Of a DNA stretch of 64,000 nucleotides, positions 9,264 through 17,115 are shown in pieces (the stretch's first letter is position 1; every line of letters starts with the position of its first letter). Location: contig JARBTJ010000012.1 of the NCBI GenBank assembly GCA_029240245.1, forward strand, positions 16,325 through 80,324, written 5' to 3'. Under the pieces are notes generated by a model. The model saw only the letters and a program-made list of their open reading frames with translations, ran no database searches and was not told where the DNA came from. The DNA comes from Herbinix sp. Lineage in GTDB: Bacteria; Bacillota; Clostridia; Lachnospirales; Lachnospiraceae. Both the position numbers and the translations under genes were made by a program.

Positions 9264-9650
9264 TGCATGAAAATAGTCATTCTATCAGTTATAACGAGGT
9301 CATAATACTAAGGTAAACTATGAATCTAAGTTTATGTCTAAATATGACCAAGAATAACAGATGGAATGGCTAATTTTTTTGAGCTGTTGCAATATATTAT
9401 ATCAAATACATATCAAAAATACATATCAAAAACACATATCAAAAACACATATCAAAAACATATAAAAAATACATATCAAAAACATATAAAAAATACATGC
9501 AAAAATATTATCAATCGGTCAGAACTATGAGTGTCTCATTAAATAAAGTAAGAATTGATATAGTTCTTGTCCGTAAAAATATTATGTTTTTTATCTTTAC
9601 AAAATTTAAAATAGGTTCATAATAATTATATTAAGTTAAGGAGAAGAAGC
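9264..9650. other. Intergenic region with tandem repeat
   Basis: 387 bases with no supported gene. The central part is the A-rich tandem tract described separately (9401-9505). The last 60 bases before the degV ATG are AT-rich and end in AAGGAGAAG; no promoter of good quality is visible. Confidence 0.6.
9401..9505. repeat. 13-base A-rich tandem repeat
   Basis: About eight units related to ATCAAAAACACAT, some shortened to 11 bases (AAAAAATACAT). It is non-coding, has stop codons in several frames, and lies between the DUF438 gene and degV. Likely slippage-prone; effect on expression unknown. Confidence 0.7.
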
Positions 9651-10505
9651 ATGCGAAAAAATATTAAAATTTTAGCTGACAGTACCTGTGATTTATCTCA
9701 GGAGTTGATTTCCAGGTATGATATCAGTATCATCCCATTGATGATTTCCATGGGAGTAACTTCTTATAAGGATGGGATTGAAGTAACCAATAAGGAAATA
9801 TATCATTGGTCCGATGAAACGGGTGAAACACCAAAAACAGCTGCCCCCACCCTTGGAGATGCCCAGGATTTTTTGAAACCTTTTATGCTGGAGGAAAAGG
9901 AAGTAATATTTTTTGGTATCTCTGAGGCTATGTCGGCAACCTGTAATGTACTTCGACTGGCTGCTGAAGCTTTAGAGTATGTTGGTTTGCATGTAATAGA
10001 TTCCAAGAATTTGTCTACCGGAATCGGTCTTCAGATTATCCGTGCTGCTGAACTTGCTGAACAAGGCCTTTGTGTAGAAGAAATCCTTCGGGATAACCAT
10101 AATATTAATGGAAGGGTTAGAGCCAGCTTTGTTGTGGATACCTTAACCTTCCTTCATAGAGGTGGAAGATGTAATACGGTTACTGCACTGTTGGCCAATA
10201 CCCTAAAATTGAAGCCGGAAATTGTTGTGGTAGACGGGAAAATGGATGTAGAGAAAAAGTACAGAGGTAATCAGAAATCGGTAATACTAAAATACATGAA
10301 GGATCTGGAGGAGGGTCTTCGGGGAGCGGAACCCGACCGCGTGTTTATCACTCACTCCGGTTGTCCGGAGGATACCATAAAGGATGTTGTTACATATTTA
10401 AACAACCTACATATATTTAATGAAATATTCGTTACTCAGGCAGGTGGAGTAATATCCTCCCACTGCGGTCCGAACACCTTGGGAATTTTATATATCAGTA
10501 AATAA
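9651..10505 (+). CDS. DegV family fatty-acid-binding protein
   Basis: A 284-residue DegV protein (PF02645). The N-terminal ILADSTCDLSQEL is the family signature, followed by the TPKTAAPTLGDAQDF segment that cradles the lipid head group, and the central SFVVDTLTFLHRGGRCN motif near residue 160. DegV proteins bind a single fatty acid; in Firmicutes the FakB members present it to the kinase FakA for incorporation into phospholipid. No fakA is in this window, so whether this is a true FakB is undetermined. AAGGAGAAG is 6 bases before the ATG. The AraC gene begins 61 bases later in the same direction. Confidence 0.92.
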   Translation: MRKNIKILADSTCDLSQELISRYDISIIPLMISMGVTSYKDGIEVTNKEIYHWSDETGETPKTAAPTLGDAQDFLKPFMLEEKEVIFFGISEAMSATCNVLRLAAEALEYVGLHVIDSKNLSTGIGLQIIRAAELAEQGLCVEEILRDNHNINGRVRASFVVDTLTFLHRGGRCNTVTALLANTLKLKPEIVVVDGKMDVEKKYRGNQKSVILKYMKDLEEGLRGAEPDRVFITHSGCPEDTIKDVVTYLNNLHIFNEIFVTQAGGVISSHCGPNTLGILYISK

Positions 10506-10566
10506 CAGGGAATTTGTTGCTGTCGGGAATAGTTAAGGATTATTTGTTCGTAAAGGATGACAAAGG

Positions 10567-11391
10567 ATGCATGATTTAAGCTTATATGAAAGAAAAATTA
10601 TTCAAGATAAAGAATTCCCGGTAGATATATTTAAAAATGTTATTCAAAAACCGGGTATCATCTTTTTGCCACACTGGCATGAGCATCTGGAGCTGCATTA
10701 TATTATGAAAGGACAAGGCTTTTTTTACTGCAACCAGAATCCGATTGCGGTGGAGGAAGGCAGTCTGGTTATTATTAATAGCAATGAATTACATAAAGGA
10801 ATTGGCAGTACTCAGGATTATGAAGCACTGGTAATTATTTTTGAAATGAATGCATTTTCGAAGGAAGTAGCAGAAGGAAATGTGGTATTTCAATCACATA
10901 TCAAAGCAGATCAGAAAATCAATGAATTGCTGAAAGCGATCTACCAGGAAGAAAATGAAAAACGGTACGGTTATAAGCTTGCTATGAAGGGTAAATTCTA
11001 TGAATTGATTACTCATTTACTTCGGAATTATGTATTAAAAAGCGAAGAAGCAAAGGATAATATCAGACGCAGGAGAAATTTAAATCGTTTGAATACAGTT
11101 ATGAAATATATCCAGGATAATTATTCGGAGCCGATTACAAATGAGGAGCTGGCTGAGTTAGTTCATGTCAGTGAATACCGCTTCTGTCATTTGTTTAAGG
11201 AAAGTCTTGGGCAGAGCCCTTCTAATTTTATCAATGAAGTGCGACTGAAAAAAGCCTATCATTTGTTAGAGCAGAAGGAAATGACCATAGCAGAGATTGC
11301 TGCAGCCGTTGGTTTCCAGGATTATAATAATTTTGGACGGCTGTTTCGAAAATACTATGGGTTCGCGCCTTCCAATGTATGGAGCAAATAA
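10567..11391 (+). CDS. AraC-family transcriptional regulator with cupin sensor domain
   Basis: A 274-residue regulator. The N-terminal half is a cupin-like sugar-sensing barrel (LPHWHEHLELHYIMKGQG, about residues 35-52, then PIAVEEGSLVIINSNELH). The C-terminal 100 residues hold two helix-turn-helix motifs: NEELAELVHVSEYRFCHLFK and MTIAEIAAAVGFQDYNNFGR, ending in the AraC signature FRKYYGFAPSN. A hairpin with T-run follows the gene, then the five-gene sugar set in the same direction, so regulation of that set is the natural inference but not shown. Start ATG 10567 has AAGGA at 10552-10556; no better start exists. Confidence 0.92.
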   Translation: MHDLSLYERKIIQDKEFPVDIFKNVIQKPGIIFLPHWHEHLELHYIMKGQGFFYCNQNPIAVEEGSLVIINSNELHKGIGSTQDYEALVIIFEMNAFSKEVAEGNVVFQSHIKADQKINELLKAIYQEENEKRYGYKLAMKGKFYELITHLLRNYVLKSEEAKDNIRRRRNLNRLNTVMKYIQDNYSEPITNEELAELVHVSEYRFCHLFKESLGQSPSNFINEVRLKKAYHLLEQKEMTIAEIAAAVGFQDYNNFGRLFRKYYGFAPSNVWSK

Positions 11392-11442
11392 GGCTTTTCG
11401 TTTGGATGAAGGGAATAGATCATAATCGAAATAATCATGGGA

Positions 11443-11503
11443 ATATCTATAGAAGTAGCAAGATTGTATGAGTAATCAGCAAAACTTCTATAGATATTTT
11501 TTT
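11443..11503 (+). terminator. Rho-independent terminator after the AraC gene
   Basis: ATATCTATAGAAGT (11443-11456) pairs perfectly with ACTTCTATAGATAT (11484-11497), followed by seven T. It separates the regulator transcript from the sugar operon that begins at 11578. Confidence 0.85.
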
Positions 11504-11577
11504 AGCAAAAATATATGATATGGTTAACAATTTAATAAGGAAAATAGATAATTTTATGAAATAAAGGAGGTTTTTAT

Positions 11578-12549
11578 ATGAAATTAGGCACATTTACTGT
11601 AGTTTTAGGTGATATGGGATTGGAGCAGACCTGTGAATTTTTAGCTAAAAATGGGGTTCAAATGGTTGAAATTGGCTGTGGCGGTTATCCGGGTCAGGCA
11701 CATTGTAACCCTAAGGAATTATTGCAGGATGAAGCGAAACTGGAACAATTTAAAAAGGTAATTCGTGATCACCAATTAGAAATCAGTGCATTGAGCTGTC
11801 ATGGCAATATGATTCATCCGGTGAAAGAAATAGCGAAGAGCTATGATGATGACTTAACAGATGCAATATTATTAGCAGAGAAACTGGGAATCAATGTAAT
11901 TAATACATTTTCCGGCTGCCCAGGAGGAAGTCCGGAGGATAAAACCCCGAACTGGATAACCTGCCCCTGGCCGGATGACTTTTTACATGCACTGGATTAT
12001 CAATGGAATGAGGTATTAATACCCTATTGGAAGCAGAAAGTGGCGTTTGCTAAGGAGCATGGTGTCAATAAAATCGCACTGGAGCTTCATCCCGGATTTT
12101 TGGTATATAATACAAAGACGCTGCTACGATTAAGAAAGGAAGTAGGTCCTGAAATCGGTGCAAACTTCGACCCAAGCCATCTGGTATGGCAGGGGATGGA
12201 TCCTTGTACCTGCATCAGAGAGCTTGGCAAGGAAGGTGCTATTTTCCATTTCCATGCGAAGGATACGAAAATAGATGCTGCAAATACATCATTAAACGGT
12301 GTTCTTGATACAACCCATTATGCCGAAGAGATTAACCGCTCTTGGATTTTTAGAGCTGTTGGATATGGTCAGGGTGAGGATTATTGGAAAGCTATTTTAT
12401 CTGAGCTTCGTATGGCAGGCTATGATTATGTAATCAGCATTGAGCATGAGGATAGCTTAATGACAGGAAGAGAAGGACTGATAAAGGCGATTAAGTGCCT
12501 CAAGGATTTATTGATTTATGAGCCTAAGGGAGTTATGTTCTGGGCATAA
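11578..12549 (+). CDS. Sugar phosphate isomerase/epimerase (TIM barrel)
   Basis: A 323-residue AP-endonuclease-family-2/xylose-isomerase-like TIM barrel (PF01261). Metal-site segments are in order: MVEIGCGGYPGQAH, SALSCHGN, IALELHPGF (metal Glu), ANFDPSHLVWQG (Asp/His), FHFHAKDT and VISIEHED (last Glu). Relatives epimerise or isomerise free or keto sugars, and some cleave keto-glycosides. AAAGGAGG precedes the ATG. It is the first gene of the set; the next (Gfo/Idh/MocA) starts 140 bases on, after a tandem-repeat tract. Substrate unknown. Confidence 0.88.
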   Translation: MKLGTFTVVLGDMGLEQTCEFLAKNGVQMVEIGCGGYPGQAHCNPKELLQDEAKLEQFKKVIRDHQLEISALSCHGNMIHPVKEIAKSYDDDLTDAILLAEKLGINVINTFSGCPGGSPEDKTPNWITCPWPDDFLHALDYQWNEVLIPYWKQKVAFAKEHGVNKIALELHPGFLVYNTKTLLRLRKEVGPEIGANFDPSHLVWQGMDPCTCIRELGKEGAIFHFHAKDTKIDAANTSLNGVLDTTHYAEEINRSWIFRAVGYGQGEDYWKAILSELRMAGYDYVISIEHEDSLMTGREGLIKAIKCLKDLLIYEPKGVMFWA

Positions 12550-12606
12550 GCAGAGCAAAATCAGTTATTAAGAGCAAGAAGTAAATATTAAAAGAAATAT
12601 CACAAG

Positions 12607-12674
12607 AAATAAATAAGTATAAGAAATAAATAAGCATATGAAATAAATAAGCACATGAAATAAATAAGCATAAG
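12607..12674. repeat. Four 17-base tandem units inside the sugar operon
   Basis: Units of AAATAAATAAGCAYATG type, 17 bases each, repeat four times with one to three changes, with degenerate flanking partial copies from about 12590. The tract ends five bases before the GAGAAGG ribosome site of the next gene, so copy-number change would alter the intercistronic leader. Confidence 0.8.
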
Positions 12675-12689
12675 AAAGAGAAGGATGTT

Positions 12690-13748
12690 ATGGAACCGAA
12701 GGAAGTTATGATAGGCATTATCGGCTTAGGTGGGATGGGAAACTGGCACAGAGAGACTCTTGAAACCATTGACGGCATCAAGGTCGCAGGAATCTATGAT
12801 ATTAAGGAAGATAGAATAAATTTTGCAAGAGAATGCGGTGTTAAAACCTATGATAGTTTGGAGGATTTACTGGGCGATCCGATTATTGATATCGTATTGA
12901 TTGCGACACCGAACGATTTGCATAAGCCGATTGCAATACAGGCTATGAGAGCTGGAAAGCACGTAATAAGTGAAAAGCCCGTTACCTTAAATTCCTCTGA
13001 TCTGCAGGAAATGATAGATGTATCGGTAGAGACGAAAAGATTTTTTACAGTTCATCAGAATCGACGTTGGGATGAGGATTTCCTGACTATGAAGCGTATT
13101 TTTGATGAAAACAGCCTGGGAGAAGTATTTCGTATCGAATCCAGAGTACATGGCTCCAGAGGAATTCCCGGCGATTGGCGTCAGGAAAAGGAGCATGGTG
13201 GCGGAATGGTACTTGATTGGGGTGTTCATCTTCTCGACCAGATACTTTTGATGATGGGAAATACCAAATTAAAAACCGTATTTGCTACAATGACAAATGT
13301 TACAAATCAGTTGGTGGATGATGGTTTTACCGCGCATTTAACCTTTGAAACGGGCTGTGAGGTTTTAGTAGAGGTAGGAACCAGCAATTTCATTTCCCTG
13401 CCGAGATGGTATATGCTTGGGCAGAATGGAACCGCGATCATCGAGGATTGGAGCTTAAATGGAAGACTGGTTTGCGCCAACGGGAAAAGCGAAACAGATG
13501 TGGTTCCTGTGCGTACCGCAGCCGGATTAACAAAAACGATGGCCCCACGCAGAGATGATACCATCATGACGAAGGAGCTGCCGATTGTAAAGAGTGACAT
13601 TCGTGATTTTTACAAAAACATAATAAAAGTACTGGAGAATCAAGAAGAGGCAAAGATAAAATTACCTGAGGTTATGCGTGTCATGAAGCTGATGGAGGCT
13701 ATCTTTACCTCGGCAGAAGATAAAAAGGTCATTAAGTTTGAAGTATAA
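12690..13748 (+). CDS. Gfo/Idh/MocA-family NAD(P)-dependent oxidoreductase
   Basis: A 352-residue two-domain oxidoreductase. The N-terminal Rossmann site GIIGLGGMGNWH is at about residues 9-20, followed by IATPNDLHKPIAI and the catalytic SEKPVTLN lysine motif near residue 97. The C-terminal alpha/beta domain has GGGMVLDWGVHLLDQ, whose Asp/His pair binds the sugar. Such enzymes oxidise or reduce a sugar or polyol hydroxyl, typically at C3 for glucoside oxidation. It is flanked by TIM-barrel isomerases with a 33-base gap to the next gene, indicating a shared pathway. Confidence 0.9.
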   Translation: MEPKEVMIGIIGLGGMGNWHRETLETIDGIKVAGIYDIKEDRINFARECGVKTYDSLEDLLGDPIIDIVLIATPNDLHKPIAIQAMRAGKHVISEKPVTLNSSDLQEMIDVSVETKRFFTVHQNRRWDEDFLTMKRIFDENSLGEVFRIESRVHGSRGIPGDWRQEKEHGGGMVLDWGVHLLDQILLMMGNTKLKTVFATMTNVTNQLVDDGFTAHLTFETGCEVLVEVGTSNFISLPRWYMLGQNGTAIIEDWSLNGRLVCANGKSETDVVPVRTAAGLTKTMAPRRDDTIMTKELPIVKSDIRDFYKNIIKVLENQEEAKIKLPEVMRVMKLMEAIFTSAEDKKVIKFEV

Positions 13749-13781
13749 TCTCTCATATTTCAAGGAAAGGCTGGTATCAAT

Positions 13782-14543
13782 ATGAAAAAGTTACCTGTTG
13801 CGCTGCAGTTATATTCCATTCGGGAAGAAGCGGAAAAAGATTTTGCTAAAACAATGGCAAAAGTGAAAAGTATGGGCTATGACGGTGTTGAGTTAGCAGG
13901 ATTATATGGTCATACTCCGGAAAAAATTAAGGAATGCTTAAATAAAGTAGGTTTAATACCTATTGCTGCTCATGTATCCTATCTGGAATTCATGGCTGAT
14001 TTATCAGCAACGGTTAGAAAATATGCAACCATCGGATGCCAATTCTTGGTGATTCCATATCTGACGGAGGATTACCGATATGGTACAAAAAAATTTATTG
14101 AGGTAATGGAGAACATCCCGATGATTGCAAGAGAATGCCATAAAGAGGGCATTACACTTCTTTATCATAATCATGACTTCGAATATGCCAGGACGAAGGA
14201 AGGCAGCTTTGTTCTTGATTACATGTATGAAGAGATTCCTGCGAGTGTACTACAAACGGAGTTAGATACTTGCTGGATTAAGGTTGCAGGGGAAGAGCCG
14301 GTTGAATATATCAGAAAATATAGCGGACGCTGTCCGATTGTTCATCTAAAGGATTTCGTGAATATACCGTCTTTTGATTTTAGAGCAGTCGGCTACGGAG
14401 TACAGGATTTTCCGGCAATTCTACGGGCAGCTGTATCGGCGGGCAGTCAATGGGTGGTGGTGGAACAAGACAGGCATTCTCAATATTCATCTTTAGAAGA
14501 TGCTGATCTTAGCAAAAGCTATTTAGAATCCATCGGATGGTAA
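13782..14543 (+). CDS. Sugar phosphate isomerase/epimerase (TIM barrel)
   Basis: A 253-residue member of the xylose-isomerase-like TIM-barrel family, shorter than its operon neighbours. It opens with VALQLYSIREEAEKDF, the motif of the IolE/Hyi-related subgroup, and carries YDGVELAGLYG, LYHNHDFEY, TELDTCWIKVAG and IVHLKDFV, the usual metal-binding Glu/Asp/His positions, ending with VVVEQDRH. GGAAAGG precedes the ATG. The gap to the following gene is 13 bases, strongly suggesting co-translation. The substrate cannot be read from sequence. Confidence 0.88.
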   Translation: MKKLPVALQLYSIREEAEKDFAKTMAKVKSMGYDGVELAGLYGHTPEKIKECLNKVGLIPIAAHVSYLEFMADLSATVRKYATIGCQFLVIPYLTEDYRYGTKKFIEVMENIPMIARECHKEGITLLYHNHDFEYARTKEGSFVLDYMYEEIPASVLQTELDTCWIKVAGEEPVEYIRKYSGRCPIVHLKDFVNIPSFDFRAVGYGVQDFPAILRAAVSAGSQWVVVEQDRHSQYSSLEDADLSKSYLESIGW

Positions 14544-14556
14544 AGGAGAAACAGGA

Positions 14557-15435
14557 ATGAATCAAATACAAATCGGTACCTGTATTCCCGGTAATGTAGC
14601 ACCACAGTGGCTTCCTCATTTTATCAAAGAAGGGTTTGAGACAGTATCCATTAATTTTCATATGTCCCTTGAAGGTATGGATCTGGAGGAACTCTCAAAG
14701 AAAGTCATGGATATGATCGGAGATTCCGGTGTAAAGGTAACGACGCTCGGGCTTTACTGCAATCCCATACAGAATGAAGAAGATGTAAAACAACTGGAGT
14801 ACTGTATAGAAAAAGCAGAATTGTTCGGAGCAAAGAACATCAGTACCTTTGCGGGAGCTTATGAAGGAAGACCGGTAGAGGAAGCAATTCCTGCGTTTGG
14901 AAGAGTATTTCGTGAGCTTATAAAACGTGCAGCTGACCGTAATTTAAATATCACTATAGAAAACTGTCCAATGGGTGGAAATTGGCACCGTGCCACTTGT
15001 AATATCGGTTTTAACCCGAAGGCCTGGGAGCTGATGTTCAACGAAGTACCGGATAAGAATTTCGGATTGGAATGGGAACCGGCACATCAGATGACACAAT
15101 TGATTGACCCAATCCCGCAGTTAAAAAAATGGCTGCCTAAAATCCTTCATATCCATGGAAAGGATGCTACCGTTGACCGAGATGTCGTTCGACAGTATGG
15201 AGTCCTGGGTGCCGCAAGATACGCGTATGACAGGACGCCGGGCTTTGGTGATAATAACTGGAGGGATATTATATCAATTCTTCATATGGGCGGATATGAG
15301 GGTGATATCTGCATCGAAGGCTATCATGATATGATTTATAACGGAGACTGGGAAATGACTTCCCAGCTTCATGCACTACATTATTTAAAATGGTGCCGTG
15401 GCGGTGAATTCGTACCAAACCCTTGGAATAAATAG
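14557..15435 (+). CDS. Sugar phosphate isomerase/epimerase (TIM barrel)
   Basis: A 292-residue TIM-barrel protein, the third isomerase-like member of the set and distinct from the other two. Metal and substrate segments seen are LGLYCNPIQ, ISTFAGAYEGRP, ITIENCPMGGNWHRA, LEWEPAHQM, ILHIHGKDAT and DICIEGYHD. The NCPMGGNW insertion after the metal Glu is unlike the other two. AAAGGAGAAAC overlaps the end of the preceding gene. It is followed by 122 bases and a second Gfo/Idh/MocA gene. The substrate is unknown; similar proteins act beside sugar dehydrogenases. Confidence 0.87.
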   Translation: MNQIQIGTCIPGNVAPQWLPHFIKEGFETVSINFHMSLEGMDLEELSKKVMDMIGDSGVKVTTLGLYCNPIQNEEDVKQLEYCIEKAELFGAKNISTFAGAYEGRPVEEAIPAFGRVFRELIKRAADRNLNITIENCPMGGNWHRATCNIGFNPKAWELMFNEVPDKNFGLEWEPAHQMTQLIDPIPQLKKWLPKILHIHGKDATVDRDVVRQYGVLGAARYAYDRTPGFGDNNWRDIISILHMGGYEGDICIEGYHDMIYNGDWEMTSQLHALHYLKWCRGGEFVPNPWNK

Positions 15436-15557
15436 TTCAATTCAATGTAAATAGGGAAGCGAAAAGTTGGTAACTATGAAAAGTGAAGGAAGAAGAGAAT
15501 ACACAATTTATAGGATAAGCTCAATTTAATTACTGAAGGAAAGAAAGGGATAGAACA

Positions 15558-16637
15558 ATGGAGAGAATTAAAGTAGGAATTGTTGGATGCGGCGGTATAG
15601 CGAACGGGAAGCATCTTCCGGCAATAAAAAGAAACGGTAACATTGAAATTGTTGCTTTTTGTGATTTAAAGGCAGAGAGAGCTGAGGAAGCGAAAAAGAA
15701 CTACGGAACAGAGGATGCACGTGTTTATACCGATTATACAGAGCTGCTTAAGGAAGATTTAACAGCGGTATATGTTCTGACTCCGAATAAATCTCACGCT
15801 GCTATCTCGATTGCGGCTATGAAATCAGGGAAGCATGTAATGTGTGAAAAGCCTATGGCAAAAACATATGCAGAAGCAAAGCAGATGGTAGACACCGCCA
15901 AAGAAACCAACAAAATTCTCACCATTGGTTATCAGAATAGATACCGTGCGGATGCCACCTACTTAAAGAGAGCTTGCGAAAACGGCGATCTGGGTGATAT
16001 TTATTACGCAAAGGCGCATGCGGTTAGAAGACGTGCAGTCCCTACCTGGGGTGTATTCCTAAACGAGGAGGAACAGGGCGGAGGTCCGTTAATTGATATC
16101 GGAACCCATGCGTTGGATTTAACTCTTTGGATGATGGATAACTATGTTCCGGAATCGGTTACCGGATCCGTGTTCCGTAAATTAGCAGACCAGAAGGAAC
16201 AGGGTAATGCCTTCGGTGAATGGAATCCGGAGGAATTTACCGTAGAAGATTCTGCCTTCGGATTTATTAAAATGAAAAACGGGGCCACCATTGTACTTGA
16301 GTCCTCCTGGGCCCTCAATACCCTTGAGGTAGACGAAGCAAAGACAAGCCTGTGCGGAACTAAAGCAGGTGCGGATATGAAGGAAGGCCTGCGCATTAAC
16401 CGGGTACAATACAATAAGCAAACGGTAGAGAAACCGGATTTAAATTCCGGTGGTGTAGCTTTCTATCAGGGAGAAGGCCAAAAAGAAACGGATGTTGAGC
16501 AAAGGATTTTCTACCATGCAATTACAAAAGGCTCAGAGCTGGTGGTGAAGCCGGAACAAGCCATGGTCGTAACAAGAATACTGGAAGCAATTTATGAGTC
16601 AGCAAATACAGGAAAAACCGTATATTTTAATGAGTAA
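15558..16637 (+). CDS. Gfo/Idh/MocA-family NAD(P)-dependent oxidoreductase
   Basis: A 359-residue oxidoreductase, the second of its family here and only distantly like the first. The Rossmann site GIVGCGGIANGKHLPAIK is at about residues 7-24, LTPNKSHAAI and the catalytic CEKPMAKT follow, and the C-terminal domain contains QGGGPLIDIGTHALDLTLWM. Paired with the enzyme at 12690, it would permit an oxidation and a re-reduction around an isomerase step. AAGGAAAGAAAGG precedes the ATG. A strong terminator ends the set at 16726-16787. Confidence 0.9.
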   Translation: MERIKVGIVGCGGIANGKHLPAIKRNGNIEIVAFCDLKAERAEEAKKNYGTEDARVYTDYTELLKEDLTAVYVLTPNKSHAAISIAAMKSGKHVMCEKPMAKTYAEAKQMVDTAKETNKILTIGYQNRYRADATYLKRACENGDLGDIYYAKAHAVRRRAVPTWGVFLNEEEQGGGPLIDIGTHALDLTLWMMDNYVPESVTGSVFRKLADQKEQGNAFGEWNPEEFTVEDSAFGFIKMKNGATIVLESSWALNTLEVDEAKTSLCGTKAGADMKEGLRINRVQYNKQTVEKPDLNSGGVAFYQGEGQKETDVEQRIFYHAITKGSELVVKPEQAMVVTRILEAIYESANTGKTVYFNE

Positions 16638-16725
16638 CAGGATTGGATCGGATGGATTTTCAAGGCATATAACGTATTGCTTTCGTAAATCAGATTCCTG
16701 CTTAACTCGAAATTAGTTTCATAAT

Positions 16726-16787
16726 AAATCTGTCATTACAGGGTTAACTTGAATGGTTAACAAAATCCTGGAGTGACAGATTTTTTT
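16726..16787 (+). terminator. Terminator of the sugar operon
   Basis: AAATCTGTCA (16726-16735) pairs with TGACAGATTT (16774-16783), with further CAGG/CCTG and GGTTAAC/GGTTAAC-type inner pairing, followed by seven T. Confidence 0.85.
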
Positions 16788-16902
16788 ATTTAAATTGGAA
16801 AATATAAAAAGAACGTAATAGTAATGAGTAAAAAAGGAAACAATGTTATTTAGCAAATATCATACGCTTATTTAACGAATTTATGAAATGGAGGTATTTT
16901 TT

Positions 16903-17097
16903 ATGTTGAAGAAAGGCAAAGATAATTTACAAGGCAACAACAATAAAAGACTGAATGATACAAAACCGACGAATTGTGAATGCACTGCAGCCTGGCAAAA
17001 TTCTGCTGAAAAATATGATGTGGATCAGGTGAATAAACCATCCATAGAACGCGTGATCGATGCGAAAAACTGGGTAGATAACGGAAGTAAGCTGTAG
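16903..17097 (+). CDS. DUF3787-like small spore-associated protein
   Basis: A 64-residue hydrophilic protein. A TAAW motif (CTAAWQNSAEKYD) in the middle and VDQVNKPSIERVIDAKNWVD after it match my memory of the DUF3787 / CDIF630_02480 spore-surface family; I could not confirm by search. An upstream in-frame ATG at 16888 overlaps the GGAGG, so 16903 is the real start (spacing about 7). nifJ starts 18 bases after the stop and may be co-transcribed, although the families are not functionally linked. The upstream CATACGCTTATT could be part of a sporulation-sigma promoter, but this is weak. Confidence 0.65.
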   Translation: MLKKGKDNLQGNNNKRLNDTKPTNCECTAAWQNSAEKYDVDQVNKPSIERVIDAKNWVDNGSKL

Positions 17098-17115
17098 AAG
17101 GAGAGGGAAATTATT

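Noticed and set aside
9401..9505. CRISPR-like appearance of repeated units
   Set aside because: Units are 11-13 bases, directly adjacent with no unique spacers, and no cas genes are in the window.
10567..16637. C-glycoside deglycosidase (dgp/car) cluster
   Set aside because: The paired small DUF6379-type subunit is absent, and the isomerases alone do not identify that pathway, so only a general sugar role is stated.
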